NCBI RefSeq assembly: GCF_028890115.1 | Contig: NZ_JARCJD010000007.1 | Location: forward strand, 62,001 to 126,000 | DNA: 64,000 bases | DNA from: Phaeobacter sp. QD34_24 | GTDB taxonomy: Bacteria; Pseudomonadota; Alphaproteobacteria; Rhodobacterales; Rhodobacteraceae | Reading direction: 5' to 3' | Shown here: positions 8,081 to 16,525 of the stretch, one piece after another | How positions within the stretch are numbered: position 1 is the stretch's first letter | How the letters are laid out: each line of letters opens with the position of its first letter | The notes under the pieces: model-generated | What the model was told of the DNA's origin: nothing | The model's database searches: none | What the model saw: the letters and a program-made list of their open reading frames with translations, nothing else | Program-made: the position numbers and the translations under genes

Positions 8081-9124
8081 CTAGATGATCTCATCTTCGT
8101 CAAACATCGGGTCGTCTTCGAGCTGGCTTTCAAGATCCTCCACCGCACCCTCTGCCGTGGCGACGGACTTGACCCGGCCGATGTGGAAAACGGCGTCTCC
8201 CTCATTGACGATGGGCATGACTGCGCGCCCGACGATGATGCCGGAGAAGGGGGCTCGGACCTCCATTTCCTTTTCGCCAAAGGGGTCGGAGACCACCGCA
8301 AGAACCTCACCCTGGCGCACCAGCGAGCCGTCGCTTTTGAAGATGCGCAACAGCCCGCCCATCGGGGCGCGGAGCCATTTGCTGGACAGGCAGAATTGCG
8401 GCGCCGCCTTGGCGGAGGACACGCCGCGTTTCGAGATCATGCCCCTGTGGTTCATGACACGCAGGACGCCTGCGACCCCGGCGCGAATGGAGAATTCATC
8501 AAAACGCAGACCCTCACCCGCCTCATAGAGCAGGATCGGTTTGCCGATTTTCTTGGCCTCTCCCCTGAGCGATCCATCCCGCAGGGGAGATTTCATGATG
8601 ACAGGCGCGCCAAAGACGTTGGCCAAGGCCTCCATCTCGGGATCGTCGGGAGAAATGCGCACCTGGGGGTAGTTCGTGCGATGGATGGCCGCCGAGTGAA
8701 GGTCGATGCCCAGTTCAGAACGTCCGACGATCTCGGTCAGGAACCGGTGGGCGAGGCGGGCTGCCAAAGAGCCCGTCTGGCTGCCCGGAAAGACACGGTT
8801 GAGATCACGGCGGTCGGGCAGGTAGCGCGAGTGATTGATCAGGCCATAGGCATTCACGATCGGCACGGCCAGCAGGGTGCCCGCAAGCGTTTTCATCGAT
8901 TTCGACGCCAGTACCCGCCGGATGATCTCGACCCCGATGACCTCATCGCCATGGATCCCACCACTGACGAACATGGTGGGACCTGGCTTTTTCCCGTGGA
9001 TGACATGCACAGACATCGAGATGGGGGTGTGGTCGGACAGGACGCTGACCGGCAGATCCACCGTGCGGCGGCTGCCGGCTTCGATAGTCCTGCCCGCGAT
9101 CTCGAATGGGGTGCGTCGGACCAT
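8081..9124 (-). CDS. M14-family (succinylglutamate desuccinylase/aspartoacylase-like) zinc hydrolase
   Basis: A 347-residue protein of the AstE/AspA branch of M14 carboxypeptidases. Zinc ligands are predicted in G-G-I-H-G-D-E (near residue 60) and in G-I-D-L-H-S (near 140). The C-terminal third (R-A-P-M-G-G-L-L-R and R-A-P-F-S-G-I-I-V-G) is a beta-barrel like that of N-acyl hydrolases, and the protein ends in an acidic tail rich in D and E. Its ATG shares one base with the rimK stop (TGATG). Family members remove acyl or amino-acid groups from amide bonds, so here it could reverse or trim RimK-added glutamates, or process a small acylated amino acid. That role is inferred from context. Confidence 0.8.
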   Translation of the reverse strand: MVRRTPFEIAGRTIEAGSRRTVDLPVSVLSDHTPISMSVHVIHGKKPGPTMFVSGGIHGDEVIGVEIIRRVLASKSMKTLAGTLLAVPIVNAYGLINHSRYLPDRRDLNRVFPGSQTGSLAARLAHRFLTEIVGRSELGIDLHSAAIHRTNYPQVRISPDDPEMEALANVFGAPVIMKSPLRDGSLRGEAKKIGKPILLYEAGEGLRFDEFSIRAGVAGVLRVMNHRGMISKRGVSSAKAAPQFCLSSKWLRAPMGGLLRIFKSDGSLVRQGEVLAVVSDPFGEKEMEVRAPFSGIIVGRAVMPIVNEGDAVFHIGRVKSVATAEGAVEDLESQLEDDPMFDEDEII

Positions 9125-10029
9125 CAGCCTTTGCCCTTTGTCCGTGTGGTGCCCTTGGCGGCGTTCTTCTCGAGGAACTCGATCATCTTGCCGGCAATAT
9201 CAAGCCCTGTTGCGTTTTCCACGCCTTCAAGACCGGGCGAGGAGTTCACCTCCATGATGACCGGACCGTGATTGGCGCGCAGCATGTCGACGCCGCAGGC
9301 ATTGAGGCCCATGGATTTCGCGGCGCGTATCGCTGTTGCACGCTCCTCGGCGGAGAGTTTGACGATCTGCGCGGAACCACCGCGGTGCAGGTTCGAGCGG
9401 AACTCGCCCTCTGCGCCGGTCCGTTTCATCGCGGCGATCACCTTGCCACCGATCACGATGGCCCGGATGTCGGTGCCGCCGGCTTCCTTGATGAACTCCT
9501 GGATCAGGATATTGGTATTGGTCGCGCGGAAGGCTTCGAACACGGATTTGGCGGACCGGTTGGTATCGGCCAGAACCACGCCAAGACCCTGGGTGCCTTC
9601 CAGCAGCTTGATCACCAGCGGCGCCTCACCGGCCAGCGCCAGCACCTCTTCGGTCTGCTTGGCGTCATGGGCAAAGGTGGTGACCGGCAGGCCGATCCCG
9701 TCCCGTGCCATCAACTGCATGGAGCGCAGCTTGTCCCGCGAGCGTCCAATCGCCACGCTTTCGTTCAGCGGGTAGACCCCCATCATCTCGAACTGGCGCA
9801 ACACGGCGGTGCCGTAGAAGGTGACCGATGCGCCGATCCGCGGGATCACCGCGTCATAGCCTTCCAGCTTCTCGCCGTTGTAATAGATTTCCGGACGACG
9901 CGATGCGATGTTCATGTAGCATCGCAGCGTGTCGATGATATCCAGCTGATGCCCACGTTCTTCCGCCGCTTCCTTGAGGCGTTTGTGCGAATAGAGTTTG
10001 GGGTTACGTGCCAACATTGCAATTTTCAT
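9124..10029 (-). CDS. rimK: RimK-type ATP-grasp glutamate ligase
   Basis: 301 residues, matching the E. coli RimK length (300). The ATP-grasp features are a lysine/glycine segment [13 protein letters not shown], the acceptor [17 protein letters not shown], the arginine-rich [11 protein letters not shown] and the metal-binding [12 protein letters not shown]. RimK proteins ligate glutamate to the C-terminus of ribosomal protein S6, and some also make poly-alpha-glutamate. Its ATG overlaps the stop of the protease gene (ATGA). The mgtE-rimB-rimK-M14 arrangement points to one transcript. Confidence 0.92.
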   Translation of the reverse strand: MKIAMLARNPKLYSHKRLKEAAEERGHQLDIIDTLRCYMNIASRRPEIYYNGEKLEGYDAVIPRIGASVTFYGTAVLRQFEMMGVYPLNESVAIGRSRDKLRSMQLMARDGIGLPVTTFAHDAKQTEEVLALAGEAPLVIKLLEGTQGLGVVLADTNRSAKSVFEAFRATNTNILIQEFIKEAGGTDIRAIVIGGKVIAAMKRTGAEGEFRSNLHRGGSAQIVKLSAEERATAIRAAKSMGLNACGVDMLRANHGPVIMEVNSSPGLEGVENATGLDIAGKMIEFLEKNAAKGTTRTKGKG

Positions 10030-10523
10030 AGGTAGTCCTTTCTACGTCGCTCCTGCGGAGGTTCGGTGATCTGATAGGTTTTGCGGGTGTGTACGGCTAT
10101 GTTGTGATCCTTGAGCGCCGCGCGCCCGATGATCATCGGAAAAGTCATATTGCTGCGGTCCGTGATCGACAGGTCAATCATCCACTGCCGTTTGCCCAGC
10201 TGCAGGCGGGTGTGAATGATATAGCGATCCTCGGGGATGCCACTGGTGTTCTTGATGGCCCGGTTCGTATGATAGGGGGCCTCGATGCGGCTGACGGGCA
10301 GATGCTCTGAAATCTGGGTGCAAAAGCGGACCCAGGGCACACCATCCCGTTCAAACTCCTCGATTTCGGTCGCGTGCAGGGCCGTGGTACGGGCGCCGGT
10401 ATCGATCTTCGCCTTGATCTTGTTCAGGCCCAGAAGCGGCAGGCTCGCCATCTCCATCCAGCCAATCACGGCTGGAGCAGTCTTCTTGCGGGCGGGTTTC
10501 TTTTCGAGGTCAAGCATCATCAT
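10026..10523 (-). CDS. RimB-like ATP-dependent zinc protease (retropepsin-like fold)
   Basis: About 165 residues of the family annotated as 'ATP-dependent zinc protease' or DUF785, which is linked to rimK in many proteobacteria (RimB of Pseudomonas). The aspartyl-protease-like D-T-G-A motif is in [13 protein letters not shown], and the family-typical end is M-I-I-G-R-A-A-L. The start was placed at ATG 10523 because it overlaps the mgtE TGA as ATGA. ATGs at 10532, 10520 and 10517 are alternatives, and no strong ribosome site distinguishes them. In P. fluorescens RimB modulates RimK activity; a similar role is inferred here. Confidence 0.85.
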   Translation of the reverse strand: MMMLDLEKKPARKKTAPAVIGWMEMASLPLLGLNKIKAKIDTGARTTALHATEIEEFERDGVPWVRFCTQISEHLPVSRIEAPYHTNRAIKNTSGIPEDRYIIHTRLQLGKRQWMIDLSITDRSNMTFPMIIGRAALKDHNIAVHTRKTYQITEPPQERRRKDYL

Positions 10524-11890
10524 ACAAGCCATGGCATCATGAGGGTTGCAAAGCTGAGGACGAAGAAGAACCCAGCCATATCCGTTATCGTTGTCAGCAG
10601 CGGGCCGCTTGCGGCGGCCGGATCCTGTCCAACGCGTTTCAGCAGCAAGGGCACCACGCCCCCGATTGAGACCGCCAGAATGGTGTTGAGCGCGAGCGCC
10701 GCACCGATCACCACACCCAGGGCCGGGTTGCCTTTCCAGATCCAGGCCACCATGCCGATCAGCACACCCAGCGCGATCCCGTTGATGACCCCGACAGATA
10801 CTTCCTTGAGCCAGACCCGCATCGCGTCAATCGGGCGAACCAGGCCGAGGCTCAGTTCGCGCATGGTCACCCCGACCGCCTGGTTCCCGGAACACCCGCT
10901 CATGTCCGAAACCATCGGCAGGAAGATGGCGAGCGCGATGACCGCGGTCAGCGTTTCTTCATAGGCCGAGATCACGCTGGCAGCGATGATGTTCAAAACA
11001 ATGTTGGCCGAAAGCCACGCCAGGCGACGGCGGGACCGCAGCCATAGCGGCATCGATCGCAGCTCATCGCCGACAACACCCTGCCGTTTCAGGCTTTCGC
11101 TCTCACTGCGCTCCAGCACGGCTTCGGCAAGGGCCGATCGTGACACCACGCCGACAAGAATACCCTCCGCATCCACGACGGGAACGCCGAGGAAGGGATG
11201 TTCGTCAAATATGTCCTCCAGTTGATCCAGAGGCGTGTCGACGTTGACCGTCAGAGGAACGGTCATGATATCGGTCAGCGGCGCGCTGCGTTTGGCGGTC
11301 AGAAGCCCGCGCAGAGACACCACCCCCACCGGGCGGCCGACTTCATCCGTGATATACGGATGCTGACCACGATACCGTTCGAAATCGTCCTCTTCCGAGG
11401 CCAGCGCACGCAGGACCTTGCCAACCGTATCCGCGTCGGAGAAGCGGAACACCTCGGCCATCATCAAGCCGCCGGCGCAATCGTAATCATAGGCGGCCAG
11501 CTTGCGGATATCCGCAGCGTCTTCGGCATCCATTTCCGAAAGGACCGCCTCGGCGTCTTCGACATCCATCTCGGCGATGACATCGGCCTGAACATCCGAA
11601 TCCAGCTCTTCAAGGATTTCCGCTGCCCGTTCCGGCTCAAGACGTTCGACCAATTCGGCCGCCATCTCGTCCGGCGCCTCCTCGATCAGCTCTGCAGCCA
11701 ATTCCGAAGGGACCAGCGCCAGAACGCTGTCGCGCTCTTCTGGAGACAGCGACAAAAGCTCTCGAAGCGCCTCGCTGTAAGGCAAGGGGTCAAGGAGTTC
11801 CGCCAGACGCGCCGCGTCATTCTCGGCAATCGCCGCGCGAATGGCTGCGCCGACAATGGCTTCCGCTTCTGTGCTCTCAATATCCAGCAT
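10520..11890 (-). CDS. mgtE: Magnesium transporter MgtE
   Basis: About 456 residues. The acidic helical N domain (many E/D-rich A-E-I-L-E-E-L-D repeats, residues 1-130) is followed by two CBS domains (about 140-260, including the H-P-Y-I-T-D-E and H-P-F-L-G-V-P-V-V-D segments). A five-helix membrane domain comes last, with P-M-V-S-D-M-S-G-C-S-G-N-Q, the conserved MgtE pore segment, and ends A-T-L-M-M-P-W-L-V. MgtE is a Mg2+-gated Mg2+ channel whose N and CBS domains sense cytoplasmic Mg2+. The start at 11890 is preceded by AGGAAAGGAAG. Upstream in-frame codons to 12016 lack support and overlap the divergent gene. Confidence 0.93.
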   Translation of the reverse strand: MLDIESTEAEAIVGAAIRAAIAENDAARLAELLDPLPYSEALRELLSLSPEERDSVLALVPSELAAELIEEAPDEMAAELVERLEPERAAEILEELDSDVQADVIAEMDVEDAEAVLSEMDAEDAADIRKLAAYDYDCAGGLMMAEVFRFSDADTVGKVLRALASEEDDFERYRGQHPYITDEVGRPVGVVSLRGLLTAKRSAPLTDIMTVPLTVNVDTPLDQLEDIFDEHPFLGVPVVDAEGILVGVVSRSALAEAVLERSESESLKRQGVVGDELRSMPLWLRSRRRLAWLSANIVLNIIAASVISAYEETLTAVIALAIFLPMVSDMSGCSGNQAVGVTMRELSLGLVRPIDAMRVWLKEVSVGVINGIALGVLIGMVAWIWKGNPALGVVIGAALALNTILAVSIGGVVPLLLKRVGQDPAAASGPLLTTITDMAGFFFVLSFATLMMPWLV

Positions 11891-11944
11891 GTGCTTCCTT
11901 TCCTGTTGCCCCTCCCTACATAGTAGAATATATTTTGTCCATAG
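11891..11944. promoter_or_regulatory. Divergent promoter region of mgtE and a small gene
   Basis: A 54-bp AT-rich spacer between the mgtE start (minus) and a plus-strand 95-codon gene. On the minus strand it reads ...AATATATTCTACTATGTAGGG, giving a TACTAT or TATGTA -10-like hexamer a short way before the mgtE ribosome site. The -35 would fall within the first codons of the divergent gene. It is too short for a long Mg2+-sensing leader on the mgtE side. Confidence 0.35.
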
Positions 11945-12232
11945 ATGAAAAAAAATAACGGATATGCTGTGAGACACGACGAAACCGCCGCGAAGCTGGC
12001 CGATCTCTATACGCAACAGTTCGGAGGCAAGGCTTCCGGGCGATATCGGATCCCGGAAAAACTGCTCAGGGAATTGATGGGGCGTCGGCGTCTCTATCCA
12101 GAAGACCGGGTCGCAATATCGCGGGCACTGTTCGAGCTGGGGTATGTCTTGATCGACATGGACAGCTTCTTTGTTGTGATGAGCGTCAATTCATTCGTGA
12201 ATTATCGGAGGGTCAGCAAGGAGGCGCTTTAG
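11945..12232 (+). CDS. Hypothetical protein, 95 aa, divergent from mgtE
   Basis: I do not recognise this protein. It is basic, with a K-K-N-N start and a central R-Y-R-I-P-E-K-L-L-R-E-L-M-G-R-R-R-L helix. A more hydrophobic C-terminal part (L-I-D-M-D-S-F-F-V-V-M-S-V-N) follows. No membrane segment or signal peptide is evident. Base composition is more AT-rich than the neighbours, especially in the first codons. The helix with clustered arginines could contact DNA or RNA, but this is a guess. No clear ribosome site precedes the ATG, which leaves some doubt about the start. Confidence 0.5.
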   Translation: MKKNNGYAVRHDETAAKLADLYTQQFGGKASGRYRIPEKLLRELMGRRRLYPEDRVAISRALFELGYVLIDMDSFFVVMSVNSFVNYRRVSKEAL

Positions 12233-12569
12233 GCTCAGGACCCATTCATCCTATGCCACTGGCTGCGAACCCACGTCATCTGAGCGTCTTGCGTCCGCTG
12301 GCGGTGAAGGCCTAGCCTCGGGGTTTGAGGGGCATTCTTCACTTGCGGCAAGTTCCGTGGGCTCTCCTTTCATTACGTGTGGGAATGCACCGTATCCCGG
12401 CGAAGACGGGTAGGGCGATCTGGAAGACCAAACCGGAAATGGCACCGGCAGCTTCAAAAGCCCCCCTGCACCCTCACATCAATTTTCCTTATGTGACTGC
12501 GCAGATTTCTTGAATTGACGGCGGCGCCGCAATGCATAACGTCGCACTTCTGATTTGAAAGGACCCGGC
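12233..12569. other. 337-bp intergenic region, no gene seen
   Basis: The stretch between the small ORF and the MFS gene has no supported coding frame or RNA gene. A TTGACG hexamer at 12515-12520 followed by a perfect 10-bp palindrome GCGGCGCCGC (12521-12530) and an AT-richer CATAAC could be the promoter/operator of the MFS gene. Its -35/-10 spacing is short (14-15 bp), so support is weak. Confidence 0.35.
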
Positions 12570-13820
12570 ATGAGCGGCGCAGAAGCACAGAAGACACCCT
12601 TGTTCACCCCGGTCTTGATCGTGGGCTGCGTGATCATCATGGTGAGCTTTGCGGTGCGCGCCTCCTTCGGGGTGTTCCAGATCCCCATCGCCGAAGAGTT
12701 CGGCTGGCTGCGCACGGAATTCTCTCTGGCCATCGCGATCCAGAACCTGGCCTGGGGCATCGGTCAGCCGATCTTTGGCGCCCTGGCCGAGAAGATCGGT
12801 GATCGCAAGGCCATCATCCTGGGCGCCCTGGTCTATGCGGCGGGTCTGGTGTTGAGTGCGGGGTCCTCGACGCCGATCGAGCATCAGGCCTATGCCTGGC
12901 TGGTGGGCTTTGGCATCGCGGGCACCGGCTTTGGCGTGGTGCTGGCGGTCGTGGGGCGGGCAAGTTCGGACGACAACCGCTCGATGTCGCTGGCGATTGT
13001 CACCGCAGCGGGGTCTGCCGGGCAGATCTTTGGCGCGCCCTGGGCGGAATGGATGCTGAGCTTCCTGACCTGGCAGACGGTGTTCCTGGTCTTTGCAGGC
13101 GTTGTTCTGACGCTGATCCTGACGCTGCCGCTGATGCGCGCGCCTGACATGGCCAGCAAATCCGAGCTGGAAGAAAGCATGGGCGCGATCCTGATCAAGG
13201 CCTTCAAGGATCCCTCCTATACGCTGATCTTCCTCGGATTTTTCAGCTGCGGCTATCAGCTGGCCTTTGTCACCGCGCATTTCCCGGCCTTTGTCACCGA
13301 GATGTGCGGGCCCATCCTGCCGGGCGGCGCGCTTTACAGCATCGGGATCACCTCGACCTCTGCGCTGGGCGCGGTTGCGATTTCGCTGATCGGCGCGGCC
13401 AATGTGGGCGGCACCCTGTTGGCGGGCTACCTGGGCAAGCGGTACTCCAAGAAATACCTGCTGGCGGCAATCTATGCCGGGCGGACCATCGCGGCGGCGG
13501 CCTTCATCATGGTGCCGATCACGCCCACAACGGTGATCGTCTTCTCCATCGTCATGGGCTCTTTGTGGCTGGCCACGGTACCGCTGACCTCTGGCCTCGT
13601 CGCGCATATCTACGGGCTGCGCTACATGGGCACGCTTTACGGGATCGTCTTCTTCAGCCACCAGCTGGGTAGTTTCCTGGGCGTCTGGCTCGGCGGGCGG
13701 ATGTATGACGCCTATGGCGATTACACCTTCGTGTGGTGGATCGGCGTCGCCGTCGGCGCCTTCAGCGCCATCGTGCACCTGCCGGTGCGCGAGCGCCCGC
13801 TGCGGAGCGTGGCTGCGTAA
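12570..13820 (+). CDS. MFS transporter (OxlT/monocarboxylate-type)
   Basis: A 416-residue major facilitator protein with about 12 hydrophobic helices. The N-terminal half has F-G-V-F-Q-I-P-I-A-E-E-F-G-W-L-R-T-E-F-S, typical of the oxalate:formate/monocarboxylate carrier branch. A loop 2-3 motif G-A-L-A-E-K-I-G-D-R-K is also present. The ATG at 12570 follows GAAAGGA by 7 nt, so an upstream TTG (12555) is unlikely. It stands alone on the plus strand, with its end facing the deoR gene. A small organic acid is a plausible substrate from family resemblance only. Confidence 0.85.
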   Translation: MSGAEAQKTPLFTPVLIVGCVIIMVSFAVRASFGVFQIPIAEEFGWLRTEFSLAIAIQNLAWGIGQPIFGALAEKIGDRKAIILGALVYAAGLVLSAGSSTPIEHQAYAWLVGFGIAGTGFGVVLAVVGRASSDDNRSMSLAIVTAAGSAGQIFGAPWAEWMLSFLTWQTVFLVFAGVVLTLILTLPLMRAPDMASKSELEESMGAILIKAFKDPSYTLIFLGFFSCGYQLAFVTAHFPAFVTEMCGPILPGGALYSIGITSTSALGAVAISLIGAANVGGTLLAGYLGKRYSKKYLLAAIYAGRTIAAAAFIMVPITPTTVIVFSIVMGSLWLATVPLTSGLVAHIYGLRYMGTLYGIVFFSHQLGSFLGVWLGGRMYDAYGDYTFVWWIGVAVGAFSAIVHLPVRERPLRSVAA

Positions 13821-13913
13821 GCTGGGCAAGGTCGTGAGCTGCCTACGAAACGAGGTGGCGGCCTGTCTGCGCCACTGCCGTGTCTCGGAGGCGCACCCCC
13901 AAGGGCAGCATTT

Positions 13914-14675
13914 CTAAAGCGCGTCGCGGCTGGTGCGGGTCACGGGTGGGCCGGACCACTCCATCCCCTCGGGCAGTCGGTCAGTGATGAAATGGTCCAT
14001 CGCATCGAACCCTGCAACCCGGTGGGCGGCGGTGCGACCCCATTTGCTGTGGTCCGAGACCAGCAGCATCTGCCGTGCACTGGCCCGGATGGCGTTGCTG
14101 ACTTCGGCGTCGAACTGTTTGAAGTCGAGAATGCCAAACTCCGGATCCAGCGCACCGGCGCCGATCACGCCAAAATCCGCAACAAAGCGCCGGTAGCCCT
14201 CCAGCGCCGAGGTGCCGACCAGATCGCGGTCTTCGGGGCGCAGTTGCCCGGCCACCACATGCACATCGCAGGAGGGCGCATTGCACATCAGGCGCGCCAC
14301 CTCGAGATTGTTGGTGACGATGGTGATGTCGGGTGTCTGGACCAGCGCCTCGGCCACATATTGCACCGTGGTGCCGATGCCCAGAAGAACGGTTGAGCCT
14401 TCGGGGATCAGCGCCGCCGCCGCTGCCGCAATGGCGCGTTTGCGGTCTTCGTTCAGCGTTGCGCGGGCATGGAAGTTCAGGTTCAGCGGGTTCGACGGCG
14501 GCGCCACACCGCCATGGACGCGCCGCGCCAGCCCCTGATCGCAAAGATCATTGATATCGCGGCGGATGGTCTGGGTGGCGACGCCGAAATCGCTGGCCAG
14601 CGCGTTGATCGACTGCTGCCCGGAGGCGCGCAGCTGCTCCATGATCTGGCGTTGGCGGTCGTTGAGGTCGCTCAT
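13914..14675 (-). CDS. DeoR/GlpR family transcriptional regulator
   Basis: 253 residues. The N-terminal winged helix (R-Q-R-Q-I-M-E-Q-L, then V-A-T-Q-T-I-R-R-D-I-N-D-L) is the DeoR recognition region. The C-terminal DeoR sensor domain contains G-S-T-V-L-L-G-I-G-T-T and V-V-A-G-Q-L-R. It is the last gene of the ugp operon, so it probably senses glycerol-3-phosphate or a related phosphosugar and controls ugpB-A-E-C-Q. The three palindromes upstream of ugpB are candidate binding sites. I do not name it glpR because the effector is unproven. Confidence 0.87.
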   Translation of the reverse strand: MSDLNDRQRQIMEQLRASGQQSINALASDFGVATQTIRRDINDLCDQGLARRVHGGVAPPSNPLNLNFHARATLNEDRKRAIAAAAAALIPEGSTVLLGIGTTVQYVAEALVQTPDITIVTNNLEVARLMCNAPSCDVHVVAGQLRPEDRDLVGTSALEGYRRFVADFGVIGAGALDPEFGILDFKQFDAEVSNAIRASARQMLLVSDHSKWGRTAAHRVAGFDAMDHFITDRLPEGMEWSGPPVTRTSRDAL

Positions 14676-14723
14676 TCCGGCTTCCGTTCCTGCTGTCGCC
14701 GCCCCATTCTTCCCGCAGTTGGG

Positions 14724-15617
14724 TCAGATCGACGGCGCGATCCAATCCGGGGTAATCTCGCTCTGCCGGATGAAGCCGGTGACATCGTGGCCGGCAAACA
14801 ATCCGTGGTCTGTGATCAGGGCGGTGTTCCAGCCCTGTGCCTGCGCCCCTATCACATCGGTGTGCAGCGTGTCGCCAACCATGGTGATCCTCTGCGGCGC
14901 TATGTCACCAAGGCGCGCCTGGGCCGCCTCATAGACCGACGGGAAGGGTTTTCCGTGAAACACCGGGGGGATCCCGAGGCGATCCTGCAGGGCGTGGCCA
15001 TAGTATCCGGGCTCCAGCGTCAGACCCGTTTCGCGCGGGGCGACCAGATCGGGGTTGGCGACCACAACCGGGCGGGGGTGTGCTGCAAGGCTCTGTTCCA
15101 AGAGGGACTGGCGCGCAGCGGTCCAGCCTGCCGTGCTGAGCAGCAGGAAGGCATCGGCCGCCTCATAGGGGGCGGCATCGTCCTCAAGGGCCAGGGCCCG
15201 CACCGGCAGTTCCTCGGGATGGAAATCCGGCGGCGCCATCACGCCCCAGGTGCCGGTCGGTGCAATCTCTGTCAGGCAGGTCTCGCAGACCTCGCGGCTG
15301 GAGATGATCTCATCTGCGGTGAAGTCGAACCCGAGGCGGGCGAATTTCTCTGTCGTCTGGGCGCGGGTGAAGCTGGCCGCATTGGTCAACACCAACAGCG
15401 CCTTGCCCGCATCGCGCAGCTGTTGCACCCGTTCATGCGCGCCGGGGATCGGACGGTCACCGACGTTCAGAACGCCGTAAGCATCAAAGATGAAGGCATC
15501 CGTCTGTGCCATCACCTGATCGATTCCCGTGATAGGGGCGGCGGCCCCCTGTCGGCTGCTGACGGGCAGGCGCGGGCGGATTTCCTCGTATCGGGCAAAG
15601 GCCTCTTCGGGGGTCAT
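14724..15617 (-). CDS. HAD-IIA family hydrolase with atypical motif I
   Basis: 297 residues of the TIGR01459-type HAD-IIA group. Motif I reads F-I-F-D-A-Y-G-V-L-N. The nucleophilic Asp is present but the second acid/base Asp of the usual D-x-D is Tyr, as in the D-x-W-G-V-L variants of this subfamily. The motif II threonine (V-L-T-N-A-A-S), a lysine in H-G-K-P-F-P-S and motif IV G-D-T-L-H-T-D are present. Its ATG overlaps the ugpQ stop (ATGA). In a glycerol-3-phosphate operon it might dephosphorylate glycerol phosphate, but the altered motif makes the activity uncertain. Confidence 0.8.
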   Translation of the reverse strand: MTPEEAFARYEEIRPRLPVSSRQGAAAPITGIDQVMAQTDAFIFDAYGVLNVGDRPIPGAHERVQQLRDAGKALLVLTNAASFTRAQTTEKFARLGFDFTADEIISSREVCETCLTEIAPTGTWGVMAPPDFHPEELPVRALALEDDAAPYEAADAFLLLSTAGWTAARQSLLEQSLAAHPRPVVVANPDLVAPRETGLTLEPGYYGHALQDRLGIPPVFHGKPFPSVYEAAQARLGDIAPQRITMVGDTLHTDVIGAQAQGWNTALITDHGLFAGHDVTGFIRQSEITPDWIAPSI

Positions 15618-16516
15618 TGCGCAGGGTTTCCTGTTGCAAGCATGTCGTCCCGCAGGCGCACAGCCAGTGCCGGATCGTCGGTGATCACCCCGTCCACATC
15701 CGCCGCCAGTCCCTTGCGGATGGCGGCTTCGCCGCGCAGGGTCCAGACCATCACCTGCAGGCCCAGATCACGGGCCAAGGCACGTTGGTCGGGTGTCAGT
15801 TCCCAGAACAGCGGGCTCCAGACCGTGGCGCCCCGATCGGCCAGATCACGCAGCATCGCCTCGGGGGTGGAACTGGCACCATCCAGCCAGGGAGACCCTT
15901 CGTAGAGGTTGCCGCTGGGGTGTATGGTCTTGCTCATCGACAGATGCGAGCGGCGGAACCCCGGCGCATGGTCGCGCGCGGCCGACAGGATCTGCCAGTT
16001 GAAGGCGTGGATCAGGCAGGCTTCTTCGGTGCCTGTGGCCGCGATCACTTCGGTTGCCGCACGTACGAAATCCGCAGGCTTTGGCTCTGATCCGTCTTCG
16101 GGATCGTGCTTCAGCTCGACCAGCACATCGATGGAGCGATCCGCCTTGGCCACCAGATCCAGCACCTCGGCCAGGCGCGGAACGCGGGTGCCGGGCAGGT
16201 CCTGCTGCTGCGGGTGCTTCTTTGCCTGTTCAGATCCGGGCCGGATGCCGCCGACGTCAAAGGCGCATAGTTCATCAAAGGTCAGCGCGCTGATGGCGGG
16301 TCCCTCCGCGGTCAGGAAGGCGCCGCTGGCATCGCGCGTCGTGTCTGCCATCAGACGGTGATTATGAGTGACAACCGGCACGCCATCGCGGGTCAGGAGC
16401 ACGTCCAGCTCGATCCCGTCGGCCCCCGAGGCGATGGTATGCGCAAACCCTTCCAAGGAGTTTTCTGGCAGAACGTCCGGGGCGCCGCGGTGGCCGAATA
16501 TCTTGGGCAGTTGCAT
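15614..16516 (-). CDS. ugpQ: Glycerophosphodiester phosphodiesterase
   Basis: About 300 residues of the GDPD TIM-barrel family. The catalytic start G-H-R-G-A-P-D-V-L-P-E-N-S, the metal-binding D-G-I-E-L-D-V and the second His in V-V-T-H-N-H are intact. Later segments D-V-L-V-E-L-K and D-G-V-I-T-D-D-P also fit. No signal peptide is seen, so it should act in the cytoplasm on glycerophosphodiesters imported by the Ugp system and release glycerol-3-phosphate. The ATG at 16516 follows AGGGAAG; a GTG one codon earlier (16519) is the alternative. It lies 9 bp after ugpC. Confidence 0.9.
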   Translation of the reverse strand: MQLPKIFGHRGAPDVLPENSLEGFAHTIASGADGIELDVLLTRDGVPVVTHNHRLMADTTRDASGAFLTAEGPAISALTFDELCAFDVGGIRPGSEQAKKHPQQQDLPGTRVPRLAEVLDLVAKADRSIDVLVELKHDPEDGSEPKPADFVRAATEVIAATGTEEACLIHAFNWQILSAARDHAPGFRRSHLSMSKTIHPSGNLYEGSPWLDGASSTPEAMLRDLADRGATVWSPLFWELTPDQRALARDLGLQVMVWTLRGEAAIRKGLAADVDGVITDDPALAVRLRDDMLATGNPAQ

Positions 16517-16525
16517 CACGCTTCC

